Assembly: GCF_029227915.1 (NCBI RefSeq)
Contig: NC_079885.1
Span: forward strand, 24,181,001 to 24,245,000
DNA length: 64,000 nt
Origin: Hydractinia symbiolongicarpus
Lineage: Eukaryota; Cnidaria; Hydrozoa; Anthoathecata; Hydractiniidae
Direction of reading: 5' to 3'
Part shown: one piece after another, positions 1 through 14,900 of the stretch
Layout: each line of letters opens with the position of its first letter
Numbering within the stretch: position 1 is the first letter of the stretch
Made by a program: the position numbers and the translations under genes
The notes under the pieces: model-generated
The model's input: only the letters and a program-made list of their open reading frames with translations
Database searches by the model: none
Told to the model about the DNA's origin: nothing

Positions 1-654
1 ATTGCTGTAAACCAAGAAATCTCTTTCCGGCTTGCAGTGAATGATGCATCAGAGCAACCGCTATCAAAAATTGCTGAAAAATCAAGAGAGCTTCCAGTAG
101 CTGCCAAATTTTTAAAAGAAAAAAATGTGCCTCAAATATATCTAGACTTGGGAGTTTTTAACATTACAAAAGGTTTTACTGAGCATGTTGTTCTTGCGTC
201 AGCAAATAAATCAAAATCTGAGTTTGCTGTTATATTCCCGCTGAATTTAAATGTTAAATTTCAAGTTACTTCCAAGCTAAAATTAGCAAAGGATGAACAA
301 TATAGGGAACTTTGTTCGAATTGTTCTAATGTTGCTGAATCTGAGATAGCAGAGTATTTAAATGTTGTCAACCTAGCAGATGATGAAACACGATATGTAA
401 TTAAGTATAAAAAACTTCTTAAATTGATACACTCAGAGTTCACTGATACTGACAGTGATAGTGATACAAAAAAGGAAGTTAGTATTTCAGGTAGTGTTTC
501 TAAAGAGGAAGAAGCTGTTCTAACCCTACATACAGAGCAACGAGACCTTGTTCGGAAACAACAGAAAGAAAAAGAACGTATGGCCAAATTAGAAAAAGAG
601 CGCTTAAAAGCTGAACGCAAGAAAGAGAAAAAGGAAAGAAACTGTTGTTCATAA
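1..654 (+). CDS. 3' end of an unrecognised gene, Lys/Glu-rich tail
   Basis: The frame is open from base 1 through the ATG at 37 to a TAA at 652-654, so the start probably lies outside the window or in an earlier exon. The visible part is about 217 aa. The first 130 residues look globular, with mixed hydrophobic strands (for example IYLDLGVFNITKGF). An Asp/Ser-rich acidic stretch (DTDSDSDTKK) follows, then about 45 residues of highly charged K/E/R sequence typical of a coiled coil or single alpha helix, ending in NCCS. The two near-terminal cysteines could be lipidated, but NCCS is not a standard CaaX box. I recognise no family. The next gene (TRPM) is on the opposite strand and converges on this one. 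The long clean frame and biased composition make it likely to be real. Confidence 0.5.
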   Translation: MAVNQEISFRLAVNDASEQPLSKIAEKSRELPVAAKFLKEKNVPQIYLDLGVFNITKGFTEHVVLASANKSKSEFAVIFPLNLNVKFQVTSKLKLAKDEQYRELCSNCSNVAESEIAEYLNVVNLADDETRYVIKYKKLLKLIHSEFTDTDSDSDTKKEVSISGSVSKEEEAVLTLHTEQRDLVRKQQKEKERMAKLEKERLKAERKKEKKERNCCS

Positions 655-3088
655 AAGGCAGTAAAAGAAAAATTTAACATCTTACTTTAGTGATGTCTCC
701 TTCGTTCTTACCATAAAAACCACAAACAATCTTTCAAACCTTCTTCTCGCTGGCCAAGATAGCTTTCCTTGCCAAGTGTTAATAGGGTATCCTGATAAAT
801 AACCTATAAAATTAATTTGTTAAACATATAGGAACATCTTAGGTAGAAAATACCGCTCTGTTTTGTGCTGAATATTAATAAGCTGAAACCCAATATCTGT
901 GACTATGTTGGGTTCTGAATTGTGGTGTTGAATCGAACTTTGCACATGGAACATCTTAGTGTCACCTTCTTTTTATGTAGATTTGATAAATCGTTTTTTC
1001 GTTTCATCACATTATTTTCTTTATGCAGACAAAATCGTGTATCATCTACCACCATGTAAATATCTGTCCCGTTAAAAGCCTTTACTGGTTTCTGCATCCA
1101 ATAAAGAAGGAATTTCACCAAGCTTATTTTGTTATCTGGTCACGAAGGAATGTTTTCGTATTGCTTTGGCTTACTTTGATACTTTCTGCTCATCTGATAT
1201 TTAATGGCACCTATCGCGCTTCGTTGCTATCTTTTAAATAATTTCGTAGATTTTCCAAGTACCTGTCAGTGACAAAGATTGTACTTTTATGCAGAAGATG
1301 ATCAGAAATTGCTTCAAACGTTTCATAAGTTTTCGGTAGTCCCTGGAGGAGGGCCTTGTATATGTAAACACATTCTATACATTCTTTAGTGATCGAAACT
1401 TCTGGTGCAACCTTCACAATAACATGTCTTGTTAAGACCCAACGTTGAACAGTATTTTCTGTCAGCATTGTTTGCAACTCTGCTGATTCTTTGAATTTTA
1501 ACAATGGACGCTGCTGTCTCTGCCTTTCTGCTATATATTAAATGATCGTATTTTGTATCGCATTGAAGATTCGAATAATAGATTTAAAGTAATGTGGCGG
1601 TTTATTTAATTGATATTTGGGGTTTTAAAAAATATGGTTTAAGCTTCTACGAAATAACTCGCTACGTCACTCAACACGAAACTGAAATTCTGCAAGCTAA
1701 TATTGTGAACAGGCTGGGCTGCTCATCTTTAAAACTTTGAGGGGACACGCAAAACAAGTTTTGGACAAAGTAATTTGTAGAGTACACCGTTAAGGGAGCT
1801 TTATGATTACTTGTTGATCACCTTATTAAAAAATATTTAGAACGATAATATATTACCCAGAGAAGCTCGAAAGTGGCATGTACCAATTACAAAGCGTTAA
1901 ACATTGCAGAAAAACGAGTTCGAAACGCGTACTTGCTGGTGCCATCAAAATGTCCAAAAACATTGATCTTTTTCATTCTTCTTCTGCCTAAATGCATTTC
2001 TTCAAGTACCTTGCAACTAGTTTATTATAATACGCTATCTGTGCAACAGGAAAGGTTGATGTATTCATTTTCCTTAAAATCACTAAAAGTGCACATCTTA
2101 TTTATATTGTGATGTGATGTCAAAAGCTTACATATTTAGGATGGCGTCGATAAAGAAAGTAAGATTAGTGATATCATTGCATTCTGACATGTTTTTCTAC
2201 CGCAAATAACTTGAAAAGGGATGGAAATAACTGACCTCTCGCGTGGACAACACCTGGTGCCAAATTTGGTCAAATTCCCAAATCTTTGGGTACCCGTTTC
2301 GAAATGGGTTAACGATACCATTAAAAAACTCTAATACCTCTGTAAGATATCATTGAAAGAGTAGGTTACAGTATCTTGATCGGCATGATCATGAAATCAG
2401 CATGAAAAAGTTTAACAAAATTTATTTTTAATGATTTATTTATTACCAAAAATTATACGAAAAAAATAAAAAATACTAAATTTGTGTAAAAAAATACGAA
2501 ATTTGTGCAAAATTACAAAAAAATCTCAAAATTAAGAAAAATAATCAAAAATTAAAAATAAAATTAAATGTAGTAAACCCTGATAACCAAAAATTCAGAA
2601 AAATATTCATTAACAACCATTCAATTTGTAAGAAGACTAATCAAAATATATACAGTGCTGCATACGTTTTACATCCTGCGTAAAAACCAGTCAGTCAAAC
2701 ATATTACAAAGAGCTAAGAAAATTTGTCACTGCATGTTTCTGAAACCAGTGACCGACACACTTTTACTAAATGTTTTTACAGTAAAGTTTAATCACAAAA
2801 TTTCACAAAAAATCGTAGGCGATTTTAGAACTCATGCTACATTTAAGACTAGCGATGTTTTAAAATTTAACAAAAGTCTACATGTATAAAATTCTAACAA
2901 AATTCTACTTGTATTAAAATTCTACAAGGCAAACTCAATTTACTTAGTGAGGCTTCTACTTTTTTTCTTCAGTGAACACCTTAGCATTAAGCTTTTGTTA
3001 AAAAAAAGGCAAAACCTAGCTAAAAGCGCATTTACTTAAAATCTACAACACAAAATAATCACTCACTTATCCAAAACATCTCACATCA
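655..3088. other. Intergenic, AT-rich, with decayed coding remnants
   Basis: This lies between two convergent genes. On the minus strand, 903-1504 holds open stretches (97 aa at 1211-1504, 72 aa at 903-1121) with ordinary amino-acid composition but separated by stops, so they may be remnants of one decayed gene or transposon; no family is recognised. The part from about 2400 to 2640 is extremely A+T-rich with several minus-strand AATAAA strings, which may serve as poly(A) signals for the TRPM gene. Nothing else is supported. Confidence 0.4.
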
Positions 3089-6000
3089 CTACTCAAGGGA
3101 TTCCGAAGAGGTTTTCGCCTGCGCTCTTTGAAAGTTTGCCATACATTCGATCTCAAACTCGACCAACTCTTCCAGTTCTTCATCAGATGCAGAAAGCTCT
3201 ATAAAAAATGATGTACCAATCATCTTACAGCTGTTAAACTTGCACAGATAAAAGATGTGAATTCATTCCACAAATTCTTATCAGGTCACTATTTCAAATC
3301 AAGTTACTAGTTTAGTATAAAAGTTAGTATAGAAGTTATTTCGTAAATATGGTGAGATTGCAACGGGTTCTGACCAACAGTTTGTAGTTAATGTTTAGAA
3401 TCTTGAAATAATCTTTAAATCGCTTTACTTTTGATTTTTGTTTTCAAAAAAGCAGGTATTGCGATATTACAATCACTGATTACAATATAAAAAAATGTAA
3501 TTAGAAAACTTATTATTTAATATTCAGAAAAAAGATAGATGTGTATATAACCTGACTTTGTAACCTTCGCATCTATTTTGGAGAATTATATTCAAACAGA
3601 TTAGATTATCATCAACACATGTAAAAATTTGAAAAAAAAAATTAAATAATTTTAACACCTTATGTTCAAACATTTTACACTAATTTTTTTATTTACAAAA
3701 ATATAACTTACGCAAATTTTTTGACTTCGAGGTCGCGTCTGATCGACAGCACTTGCTGAACAACCAATCAAAAAACATGTAAATATGACATAACAACATA
3801 AAGGGTGGAACCAATGCTGGTCGATTTGCATATTCGATGATCAAATGATAACGTTCAAACTTCCATATCTGCGATGAATTTTCTTCAACTTCTGTAAAGG
3901 TGTTGCTAGAATACACGGAAAGCATTGTTACTATACTGTCGTGACGTTATATATGAATGCAACATGGAACAGAGGCCGTGAATTCACGGTACAAACTGTA
4001 GACGAATCCGTCAACAAAACTGTTGAACATAAAAAAAACATGTTTCTGTTAATTGTTTTAAATGCATCAAAAAAAGAAACTAACTAGAAGTTACTTACTT
4101 GAAAATTGCAATAAGAAGATTGAGGAGAAGAACATTTGCAATTAACAGATATGCGCCCAAAAGTGTCCATGCAATCGGTTCAGCATAGCTGTTGATTGTT
4201 GGTGTTCCAAATCGGGTTGTACTGTCTATGAGAATAAAACATCAGGATAATTACTTCTTCAGTAGCATAAAGCATCAGGACAGGTACGCCCTGAATAATT
4301 CCAAAGGAAAGTCCTGAACAATCGAATATGATCTTCGAGCATAACATCAATTTTTTGATTAGGTATTCTACTTACTGTTTTCTGGATCGCGGTCAATAAA
4401 CAACTCGCCATAGATGTTATAATAGGGATGGAAAAAAATATCACGAAGCATGTGCCAGCCTGCAGCTTGCGGTTGCAAAATAGCTTTTGTAGCTACACCG
4501 TAAGCAAGCAAGAACACGAACAATATCACCAAAAAATACATCATGTCGATAAACTATAAAAAACACCCATGAGGTAGAACTATAAATAAACACCAATGGG
4601 GAAGAACTATAAATAAACAACAATGGGGAAGAACTATAAATAAACACCGATGGGGAAGAACTATAAATAAACACCGATGGGGAAGAACTATAAATAAACA
4701 GCCATGGGGAAGAACTTTAAACAGGTTCATTCTGATTAAATACTGGAATGGAAATACGAAACAGTTAGTTCTATTTCCTATGACTACCTAGAAGGAAACA
4801 ATTCTTTTATGAAAAAACGACCTAAAAGCAGAGACGACCACGACTCACCATTTTATAAATCATCACAACATAAGGTCCCAAAATGCGATGAGCATAAAAC
4901 ACATCCAACAAACGTAATATCCACAAGCCTGCATCCAACGCATACAAGAGGTGACCAATGTCTGCCGTACTTGAGTGGAGTCTCAAACCAAGTGCAACAA
5001 AAAACAACACAATAGCCACAAAATCCATCAAGTTCCACTTATTTGAAGACCATTCTTTAAATTTGGAACTTAGCGTGGGCGATTCACTGTTGATGAACTA
5101 AAATTAAGTATTCTAGGTCATGTCATAATACAAAATGAAGGCACCAATTCTTACTGTTTTAAAAATCTAAGAATAAACTCTACAGCAACTACTTGCTGAA
5201 GCATCATTTTTAAGAGAAACTAATCTAAAATTAATAATTTATCTGTTTTTGGATTTTTAACCACAACCAATGAATAAATTATAAGTAAACAATCAAAAAT
5301 TAAACTTTTCTCTTGATTTCAGTAGTAACTCAAGACAGTTGTTTGCAAAACTAAACAAAATATATTAACACTAGTCGTTAGCCCGTGAAAAAATCCACGG
5401 GTTCGTCCGTCCTTTTTATACCGCATTGCGTGCGTCTCGCTACCTGCGAAGCTAAGCCACCATTTTGCGTGACAGAAGACGAACGGACAGACGGACGGAC
5501 GGACGGACGGACGGACGGACGGACGGACGGACGGACGGACGGACGGACGGACGGACGGACGGACGGACGGACGGACAGACGGACGGACGGACGGACGGAC
5601 GGACGGACGGACGGACGGACGGACGGACAGAGGGAGAGACGTATACGGGTATTATAATATAGATTGAACAGCTATCTGTAACAACGTCATTTGATCAGAA
5701 GAGATGAGTAAGAGTAAATAAGGATAACGTTACTACACTTAACAATGTGTTTTTCTTGATCTCATCGATTTAGGGATCGTGTAGTAATGATCTCTTTGTT
5801 TATCTATATTGATGTTAAAACTTTTTTTGTTTGTTTGATTCGTTGGATGACCTCCATGAAAATTTCCATAGTCGTAAACTTTTTGAAAGTTGGAATTAAA
5901 AGTTATATTATTGCTTATATTGGAAGTCTCATCAAGGGGTGTGAAGGTATAAATAGACTTGCCCAATCAAGATTGAATCATTTTAAGCGTTTACCTGATT

Positions 6001-8829
6001 AATCTCTTCCACTAATAAGTTGACCACAAAAATGATTAAAATATACTCCGGTATCTCCATTTTGGAATTCTTCTTTGAAATGGCAACATAGGCAAACAAT
6101 CCCAAAAACACGAAATATGCAATCTAAAAAAAACAGATTTTTAAGAATAAAATTGCATACCAATATTAGATTTCCTCATAAAACAGCTGTCTCACAAGCT
6201 CATTCAACGTCCTTCAATCCTAATACTGAAAATCTTTCGCAAAAATAGAAAAAATTTGCGAATTTCACAAAAATTAATCAATTTTAATAATTTCAAGATT
6301 TTCTTTTCGCAGAATCAGATGAAATTAGATAAGAGAAAGCAAGACAAACAAACGGATGTTTAGCCAGAACAAGTATACTGGCATGCTTGTTCTGTATATA
6401 GTGTGATTTCAACCAGATTCTTGTTTCAACTTGATCTAAAGAAATATTTGCCAATTTGATTAGGCAATGTCTTTTGATCACCATTATAACACACCCTTCC
6501 CCTTCTCCACGCCTTGACGTAACAAAATAAAATAATGCACGTCCACACTTACCACATTAGCATAAAACTTTGTCATGGGTGTCTTGAAATAAAATTCAAT
6601 TAGTTTCTGGTACCAAGGCAGCTCTTGAGATTTCTCCATCCTTGTTTCTTCATTGATTGAGCTATAATTGGGTTGTTTCGTTCCAACTAAATGCGTTTGA
6701 GATTCACTTGTGCTGAAATATACAAATTATAAACAACTAAAATTAAATTTACATACACAAAGTTTTGAGAAAAGCTTCAGGGACCTTAAGCTACACCATT
6801 TCTAAATTGGGTATATATCATTCGTTGTAAACACCGCTTCTAATATTTTACGTTTCCTTTCGATACTTAGAGCAAAGCTTACCACACTAAAAAAAAAACA
6901 TGAAAACTGTAAGCACCATGTACCCCGCTGGCTCAGATTTTTTCTGAAGTTGGACATGTTTACCTTATCTAAAACACGCATTATGTTTCGATAAAACATA
7001 ATAAATATTATTATTTATTATTTTTACCAAATCAGAAGCAATTTTATGTTTCCCTAGAATGGCCACAGATGATCACTTCACAATTCTGAAATCAAATTTG
7101 AGAAAAAAATCCAAAATTTGGGAAAAAAATGAAAAGTTAGTGATAATTAAGTCTCCTCTTCTTAAATGGCAGGCTGTTCATTTCAAATTACACAAGTTAT
7201 GTAAATCAAATTCTGCAACATGCTCAATTTTTCATCACATAAAACATTTTATGTTTCGAATAAATATACTTCGTAGTTAGTTTAGTTTCGCTCTTATGAA
7301 TAAAGTGATAAGGATTACGTGTATAAAACTTTTTCTTTAATTCTAAATTCTCGGAAATTAATTTTACTGCGACGTTGAAGAACATGTGTAGTTTCCAACG
7401 CAGTTTCTAAACCTATTTTTTGTGAAGAGTTGCATAGATATTGTACTAACCAAGTTTTTGATTTTATTGCAAAATTTGCACCTGCAAAAGCCCAGAAGAA
7501 CAACACATACAAGAAGAACAACACAATTCTTATATACTGGTTTGCCTTGGTACTTATTGAATGCATTAGTATTCCTCTTTAGCATATCTTGATTTCAGAG
7601 CGTATTTATTGTCCCTTTTAAAGGGAATTTAAAAATACGTTGTCATTTTTTTGTGATATGTAAGAATGTTTTTATTCCAAAAAAAATATGTATTAAGTTT
7701 GTTAGTTCTCCTTTAAAGCAAATGAATAATGAATTTATTAGGTTAACCAGTAAAAAACATCCATAACTCCATCATAGAAATGAACCTAAAATCCTCAAAA
7801 GAAATAAAAAAAAAACAGAAACAAAGTCTTTTCCATAAAGCCATTTGCCGTAAGGTTGAGAGGTCACACACACATAAAAAACAACATAAAAGCAAATTTT
7901 AGAAAAATGCATAAATACGTGACTACAACCAAACGAATATCACAAAATTCAATAGGTAAAGTGAAAAATAAAAAAAAGACTTTGTATAACTTAATACTTT
8001 AACAAAAGTTCCGACAAATATTGCAGATATTTTAAACTTCCCAGTGTTAGTGACAAACCTTCACACTTACCTGCTCTCATCTTCGAGATTTTTCTTGTCG
8101 GTTGTTTCATCCTTTCCATCGCTATCTGCGTCTTCAGCTTTGACCATTTTCTTGAGTTCTGCAGAATTGCGAAAATCAAATTTGTAGCAAATATAAGGTG
8201 GAAAGAACATAGCAGTTAAAACTTGAGCTGATGTGATATCCTTTTGTTTGATTGCAGCTGTCCACACGTCGTTAAGTAGCACCTGCACAGCGCTATGTGA
8301 AACATACTCCTTGTGGTTTGAAGCAATGGCTAATTTTAAACATGTCTGTTGGGGGAATTGGGAACATCTACATGTGAGTAGTTGTTCTGTCTTTGTTGTA
8401 TCTGTTCTGTAACACTCATCCAACAATTTAAAGGAATAGCTGTTAAAATCTCTGAAAAAAAAAACAAAAAAAACTTTTCAAGAAAAAAGAGTCTGTTATA
8501 ACTATGACAAAAAACTCATAATAAAGTTTACAATCGGTTTCGTCTAAAGAATTGCTTGCAATGAAATGCAGATAATAAAAAACGCTGACAAGTAACATTT
8601 TAAAAATATGGAGAATAAATAAATAAATATAAATAAATAAATATAAATAAATATGAACAAATATAAATAAATATGAACAAATATAAATAAATAAATATAA
8701 ATAAATAATATAATAAATAATATAATAAATAAATAAATATAATATAAATATAATATAAATATAATAACTATAATATAAATATAATAAATATAATAAATAT
8801 AATAAATATAATAAATATAATAAATATAA

Positions 8830-8904
<75 letters not shown>

Positions 8905-11900
8905 ACAAATAAAAAAGGACACTGGGGTAATTGCATTGTTATGTGACGACGAAACATAACACAGAGACAACCAAAAGAAAAAACACAAAGTTTTGCTTAC
9001 AAAGCATTTTGTCTCAGTGCGTTTGTAATGTTATCAGGCATGTCATGCATCTCAGCTTGATCAGCAAGTGCATTGTAAATTTCACCAGCAATCAATGCTT
9101 TCGCCATCCCATCTTCTTCAAATCCCCACAAATACATTGCCATGTCTTGCATGTTATTGAGAACAGCCCAGAAAAACAACTCTCGAAACGGGTACTCAAA
9201 TGTTTGATGAGCATCGGTTAATGGCATGCTTCCCGATAATGTTTTGTTTGAAGATAGATTCTGTTACATAAAAAAAACATTTGAATGAAGACACTTTCCT
9301 CAAACTGGAAGTAAAATGATTACAAATAATAAAGGAAGGGTTGCTGTCACCAGGTTGTCGTTGCATTGCTTCACAGAAGCAAATTCATAGAACTGTACAA
9401 GAAAAATAACAAATTAATTTTTAAGTTGTCTAAATAAAAACTTTTTTTTTTTTTGCGTATGTATTACACATCTCTCCTGAAAAACCTGCAATCAAATTTA
9501 CCATGATCTTAAAGGCTTAGTACACTTTCAGTGACACTTGCAGCGTAAATAAAAAAATAGTTGTGACATAACTTCCCTGTGCAAGTTCACATTCCATGCG
9601 TTCTTTCTACACCTACATGAAGATTTATTCTCTCTGTCTACGTTACTATTAACGACACAAAGCATAAACTTCACTAGAGCGGATTGCACAAAATATTAAT
9701 CTACTGATTTCATGAATTTGCATTTTACTTTTGATTTGTTCTTTAGTAATTCCACCTTATTTCTAAAGCTGAAACACTAATCCAGCAACTGAAATAATAG
9801 GGTATAAATATGATACATTAGGTAGTTAGGAGATGTTAAAAGAAGTGTTGCTTGCAGAATGAGTAGTGATGCTTAAAAAAAGTTCACAAGTTGATTAGCA
9901 TACACCTTTAGTTGACGTTAAAGGTGGGTTTTGTAAGGCTTGTGTGAAGAGTGTTATGTTATGGGGTGAATATACATGGAAGTAAAGGAGGACGATCTTG
10001 GCTGTTTACAAAGGAATATGAATAGCACAACAGGTGGGTCAGCACAGCTGCAGGAATTTCTTTAATGGTGGTGTTGGGTGACCCCTATTTACCCAGGTAG
10101 TTGACTTCAGTTATTTTCATTCGTTTTTAAGATCGTGCAAGTAATAGCTGACCAGGCAAATCAAAATAACGGTGGTAAGAACTTTAAAAAGTACATTACA
10201 TGCATAAAAATTATTGTTCCCACAAAAATTAACGTGATTTTAAAAGAAAGAGCACACAATGTGTCTAATTGCTTAAACGTTATAAAAACGTTGCATTATC
10301 AAGGTTAAATACCTTTATACGTGGCTTTAGTTTAACTTTTGAACTTGTACAGATGATCAATAATCACTTAATGCATAAAGTAGTGAAAAGATGAAAAAGA
10401 ACAGCAAATAATACCTCAATAAACTTTTCATCTTTTTGTTGTATAAAGTTGGTTAACAACTTGTTGATAATCTTTTGTACGTGTTCCATTTGAAGAGCTG
10501 CTTTTGATACATCTATCCCTTCATAGCTACATAGCAACTTCACAATCTTCTCGTCCACCTTTGATTGTTTGTACACATTACTTTCATCTTTATACATTAA
10601 TGTAGACGTCTTCATATGCGACCGATAGCCGTAAAGAAATTCAAGGCAAGAATTGGTAAGAATTTCTTTTATGCTTATTCCTTTTTGTAAAAACAATTTC
10701 ACAAAATCCACTCTTCCCATTGCCAAAGCCATTATCATAATGTCATTCAATTCCTTTTCCTAAAGAAATATTGGACATGACAGTTGCATTTTGTTTTTTT
10801 AAGAAACCTGTTTCTTAGCTTGGATATAACCGTTTTATGGAGCCTTTTAGCAAGAATCTTGTAAAATAATTTTCTTATTTTTTTCCTTTAATATTTTGAA
10901 GGTAAAATCACCTATTGCCCACCACCTATTTTACAAGAAGTTAGGTGAAATGGTAACAAGAACTCGGAATATAGTAAAGCAGTTGTACTTTAACTTTATG
11001 AAACACTCTTCTTAGTGATTTTGTTAAAATTTTTATCACAATGCCATAACTGCACCAGGTTTACAACCTACAACCAAAGACACAATATATATGGAGAAGG
11101 GAAGTTAAAGAACGCAACCACAGATTAGCTCATTTTAAAGAAGAGCTGAAAAGCAGACAATTCCCCAAATAATATCTTCAGGGTTGTAGCTATAAGTAGT
11201 TTAGGATATCAGAATAATCACAGGCACTTTACGCACCCAATTTTGATGTTATACCAGCTGAAAAGGACCAGTTTAAATATCATATAATGTGTATGAAAAC
11301 TTTCCTTGACAACAATACATTGTATCTTACGATGGCTGGAAATGGAACAATGAAAACAAATTTTTATAACATACTACCTATTCTAATGCAAAAAAAACAA
11401 AGGTATGTCATGACTTTTTTTTGTTTTAATCTGAACTGCAGATTCACTAAGACCTTTGAAGAATCAACACCTCATAAAATGTCTCGGTTGCATTGCAAGA
11501 AAACTTTTTCGCCAAAATAAACTTGGCCAATGCAATGCAACATGCCACTGTGGTATGGAGATGTTCCACCATGAACCTTATATCAACATTCTGTTAAAAT
11601 AGAGAAAAATGCGTTACCTTCCATTCAATTGATTGCGACAGAATTTTCTCTTCTGCTAAATTTGCACGATCCCACAACAATGTCAACCGCAACTGAGAAG
11701 CCGGTGATGTCTTTTTACCTAAACATTACTTAACCTCAAATTTATGTGAATAAACCTAGTCAATTATAACAGCTAACTTCAGAAGTAAAATGTGCTTTAC
11801 TTTTGTTCTATCTTTTTAGCATAAACCTGTTCATACAACTGAGTGTATATATATTTTCGACAGCCTTTAAAATTATATATATTACTAGTCATCAGTTTAT

Positions 11901-14900
11901 TAAAAAATGCACAGAAACTTACCTATCTAACTACCCTCTTTCAGCAGAAAGTAGAAGATAAAATTAATTAAAAAGCTTTTTTTAATTAGCAATCGCTCTT
12001 AAAACAAGGATGCAGCAAAATATAACCTTAAATATGAAATATATTTTTGATAAACAAAATTCAGGGAATAAATATTAAGTTTCTGCTACAAAATAATTTT
12101 TTTATTTACATTTTTTAGCACCTTTTTAACTCTCTTTAGGAAGTTTTCTTTTGATACAGAAATCTTAATAAATATAAAAAATAACTTATGAGTGAATAAA
12201 AGAATACATGATGAACAAGTTTTCCCTACAAATAGAGCCAGTCTTTGCTTGCCTGTGTCTGCCATTTTGCTTTTTTTATAAGGAATTGTTGTTATTGTGG
12301 GTAACTTGCAATACTTAGTAAAGAAAAGTTGTGAACATTCCTTAAGGAAAAAGTCATTTTTGATTTGCCCTTAATTGTATATTACATATTTATTTTACTC
12401 TTGTGGTAAATTAACTTTGGTCGCTTATTAAATAAGTGTATTTTATATAATTTGGTAGACCACAGTTTTCGATAAGCCTCCATATAAAAGAAAACATCTT
12501 TGAAATGGGTTTTCTGTTAGACAAAAGCATGTTATGCAAATCATGTATGAATTGGGACCCCTATGGAGGAGATTTTTATAATTTTTTTCCTCCTATATAA
12601 AAATAAAGACCAATCAGAAATTAAAGCTCTTTGATTTTTTTCGTTATTGTTTTTATGCTTGGGTAAAGGAGCTTTAACAGTCTAACCTCTGGCAAGAATC
12701 ACGAAGTAGCTCTATTGTTTAGCTAGCCTAGCCTAGGCATTAGATGCAAGGTTGAAGGATAGCGTCTTGCATTTATTTGTCAAAAACAACATCATCACGC
12801 TTGGAGATACTGGACATAAGCATGTGCATCTAATGTAGATTTGTTGTTAACATTTTCTGGCTTGCCACACAACAAGCATCAATACACAGTGTATCAGGTG
12901 TTATGTTTCCAAATGTTGATGTTAATAAATTCAGAAAAGAGGTTAACTGCATCTTTAATCTCTATTCTGCTTAATCTCATCAATTAAGTTGATTAACTCC
13001 TATCTTAGTATTAAATCTTGCTTTATAGTTTTTTTTATTCTGTGTCCCACGAGAATCATTAGAGGTTATGCATAATATTCAATACTCTTCATGTTTTAAT
13101 TGTAAATTAAAATTAGCTCACATGTGGCTCATATTTGAGAGGAGAAGAGGTGTGGATAGAGGGAGAGGTGATAATTTGGTTTTTCTGTTTCTGAATTTTG
13201 GCTAAATTATTATGTTCCCCAAATTATTATTTCGAGATGTTATAAACAATCTTTTTAACAGTTCATTACCGTTTATTACTGTTCCTTGCGTTCAGAGTTA
13301 CTTCTTTTGTTGACTAGCAGAGACTTGTCAAATGATATGAAAGGTAGGTTGTATGAGGCCTGTGTAAAAAGTGTTATGTTGTACGGTAGTGAGACATGGG
13401 CAGTGAAACAGGCAGATCTTGACCGTTTAAGAAGAAGTGATATAAAAATGGTTAAGTCTATGAGACAGAAAGAGTTCAGATAAGCGAATGAAGCAGGCTA
13501 GGTATCCGCATTAAAGATGTTATGTTGGCAAAGATTGAGTTGGTTGGGACACTTAGAAAGAATGGACAAGGAAAATTGGGTAAGAAAATGTAGACGCTTA
13601 ATAGTTCCTGGGGCAAAGGTAGACCGAGAAAGATTTTGCACAAGGCAATAAGGACAGACTTGATGCGGGGTTTAAATCTAGTACAGAGTTATTAATATAC
13701 CCTATCTAACATTAGGAATGATGATAATGAATAAAATGCTTTGTAAAATATCTTTTTGGCAGCTTTACAACAAAAAAAGCAAGTTTTAGGCATTGCATTA
13801 TGGCTTATTAAAGGTTATTATTTTAAAACAGTAAAAAAACTTATCTAGGAACTCTAACTAAAAAAGGCACATTAAGGAATGTTTAATTGAGCTGGGACAT
13901 TACCTCTGGGATCCTTGATAACATAATATAAATGTTTAGGGAGCACCCTCAAATCGTAAAACATGTGACACATATTGGCAATAAAACTAAACTAAATTAA
14001 ATTGATAAGAAATGATAAATTTAAAATCAATTTAATGAATTTATAAGATATACTTACTACTTAACAAAGCAATCAATATGGCTTCATCAACATTTGCTTC
14101 TGCTCCCATTTGAAAGACAGTAATCTAAAATAAAATAATGACTCTGAGTAACAAAAAAACAAGAATGCATACATGCAAAATTATTGCTTTCAGATCTGTT
14201 GTACTCTCTTCGGCTCCTTATCTACTGCGTATAACTTCTCAAATTCATAATTACAGGTACAGTTAAGTACCAAGAGAAATATTAATTAAAATTTAACTTT
14301 ATCCTATTATTTAGCTCTAACAAATTGTTAAGAAAACATACATGTTCTTTCTTCTCCAAACATTTTAAAACATTAAAATATGCAGTCTTCAAATTGTTTT
14401 TCTTTTGTTTTTGTTTTTCCTCATTGTCTTTTTCTTCATCAATGACAAATTCTTTAAAATTTTTCAAAATAACATCTAATAAATTTTGGTCCATGTTTTC
14501 CTCATCTCTGATTCTCTCCAAATCATCCTCACTAATCCTATCTATGACATCTGCCAATACATCAGCTGCTCTTCCACTGTCTTTGATAATGACAACTGGA
14601 ACTACAGGTTCTTTCGCAACAGCTTCACAAACTGTCTCAAGTGATTTTGGGCCTCCTTCCAACAGTAAATAAACAGTTGGAACTTGCTCTATACAAAAAA
14701 GAAAAAAAAACTGGTCATATTTCAGTCAGCAAGCAACAAACAATAATCAAACCAGTTGGAATATTTTTTTAGACTTTTGTTGATAAACTGACAAAAAGCT
14801 TTTGTATAAAGCATATTCTATTTTCATATTCTTTAAAACTAGTCTTCAATTCGATAAAATAGCCACGGTTTTGGTGATTTTTGGAACATTTTTTTTAATA

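Noticed and set aside
5385-5662. Open frames encoding Asp-Gly-Arg-Thr repeats
   Set aside because: They come from the GGAC microsatellite, which keeps several frames open.
7315-7585. Hydrophobic minus-strand frame near the TRPM membrane region (possible extra S1 exon)
   Set aside because: The exons on either side (8451-8071 and 6712-6553) already join in phase, and S1 is encoded at 6123-5995; no TRPM motif is present.
8443-8988. Long hydrophobic Phe/Ile/Tyr/Leu frame
   Set aside because: It is the AAAT-type microsatellite read through; it lies in a TRPM intron.
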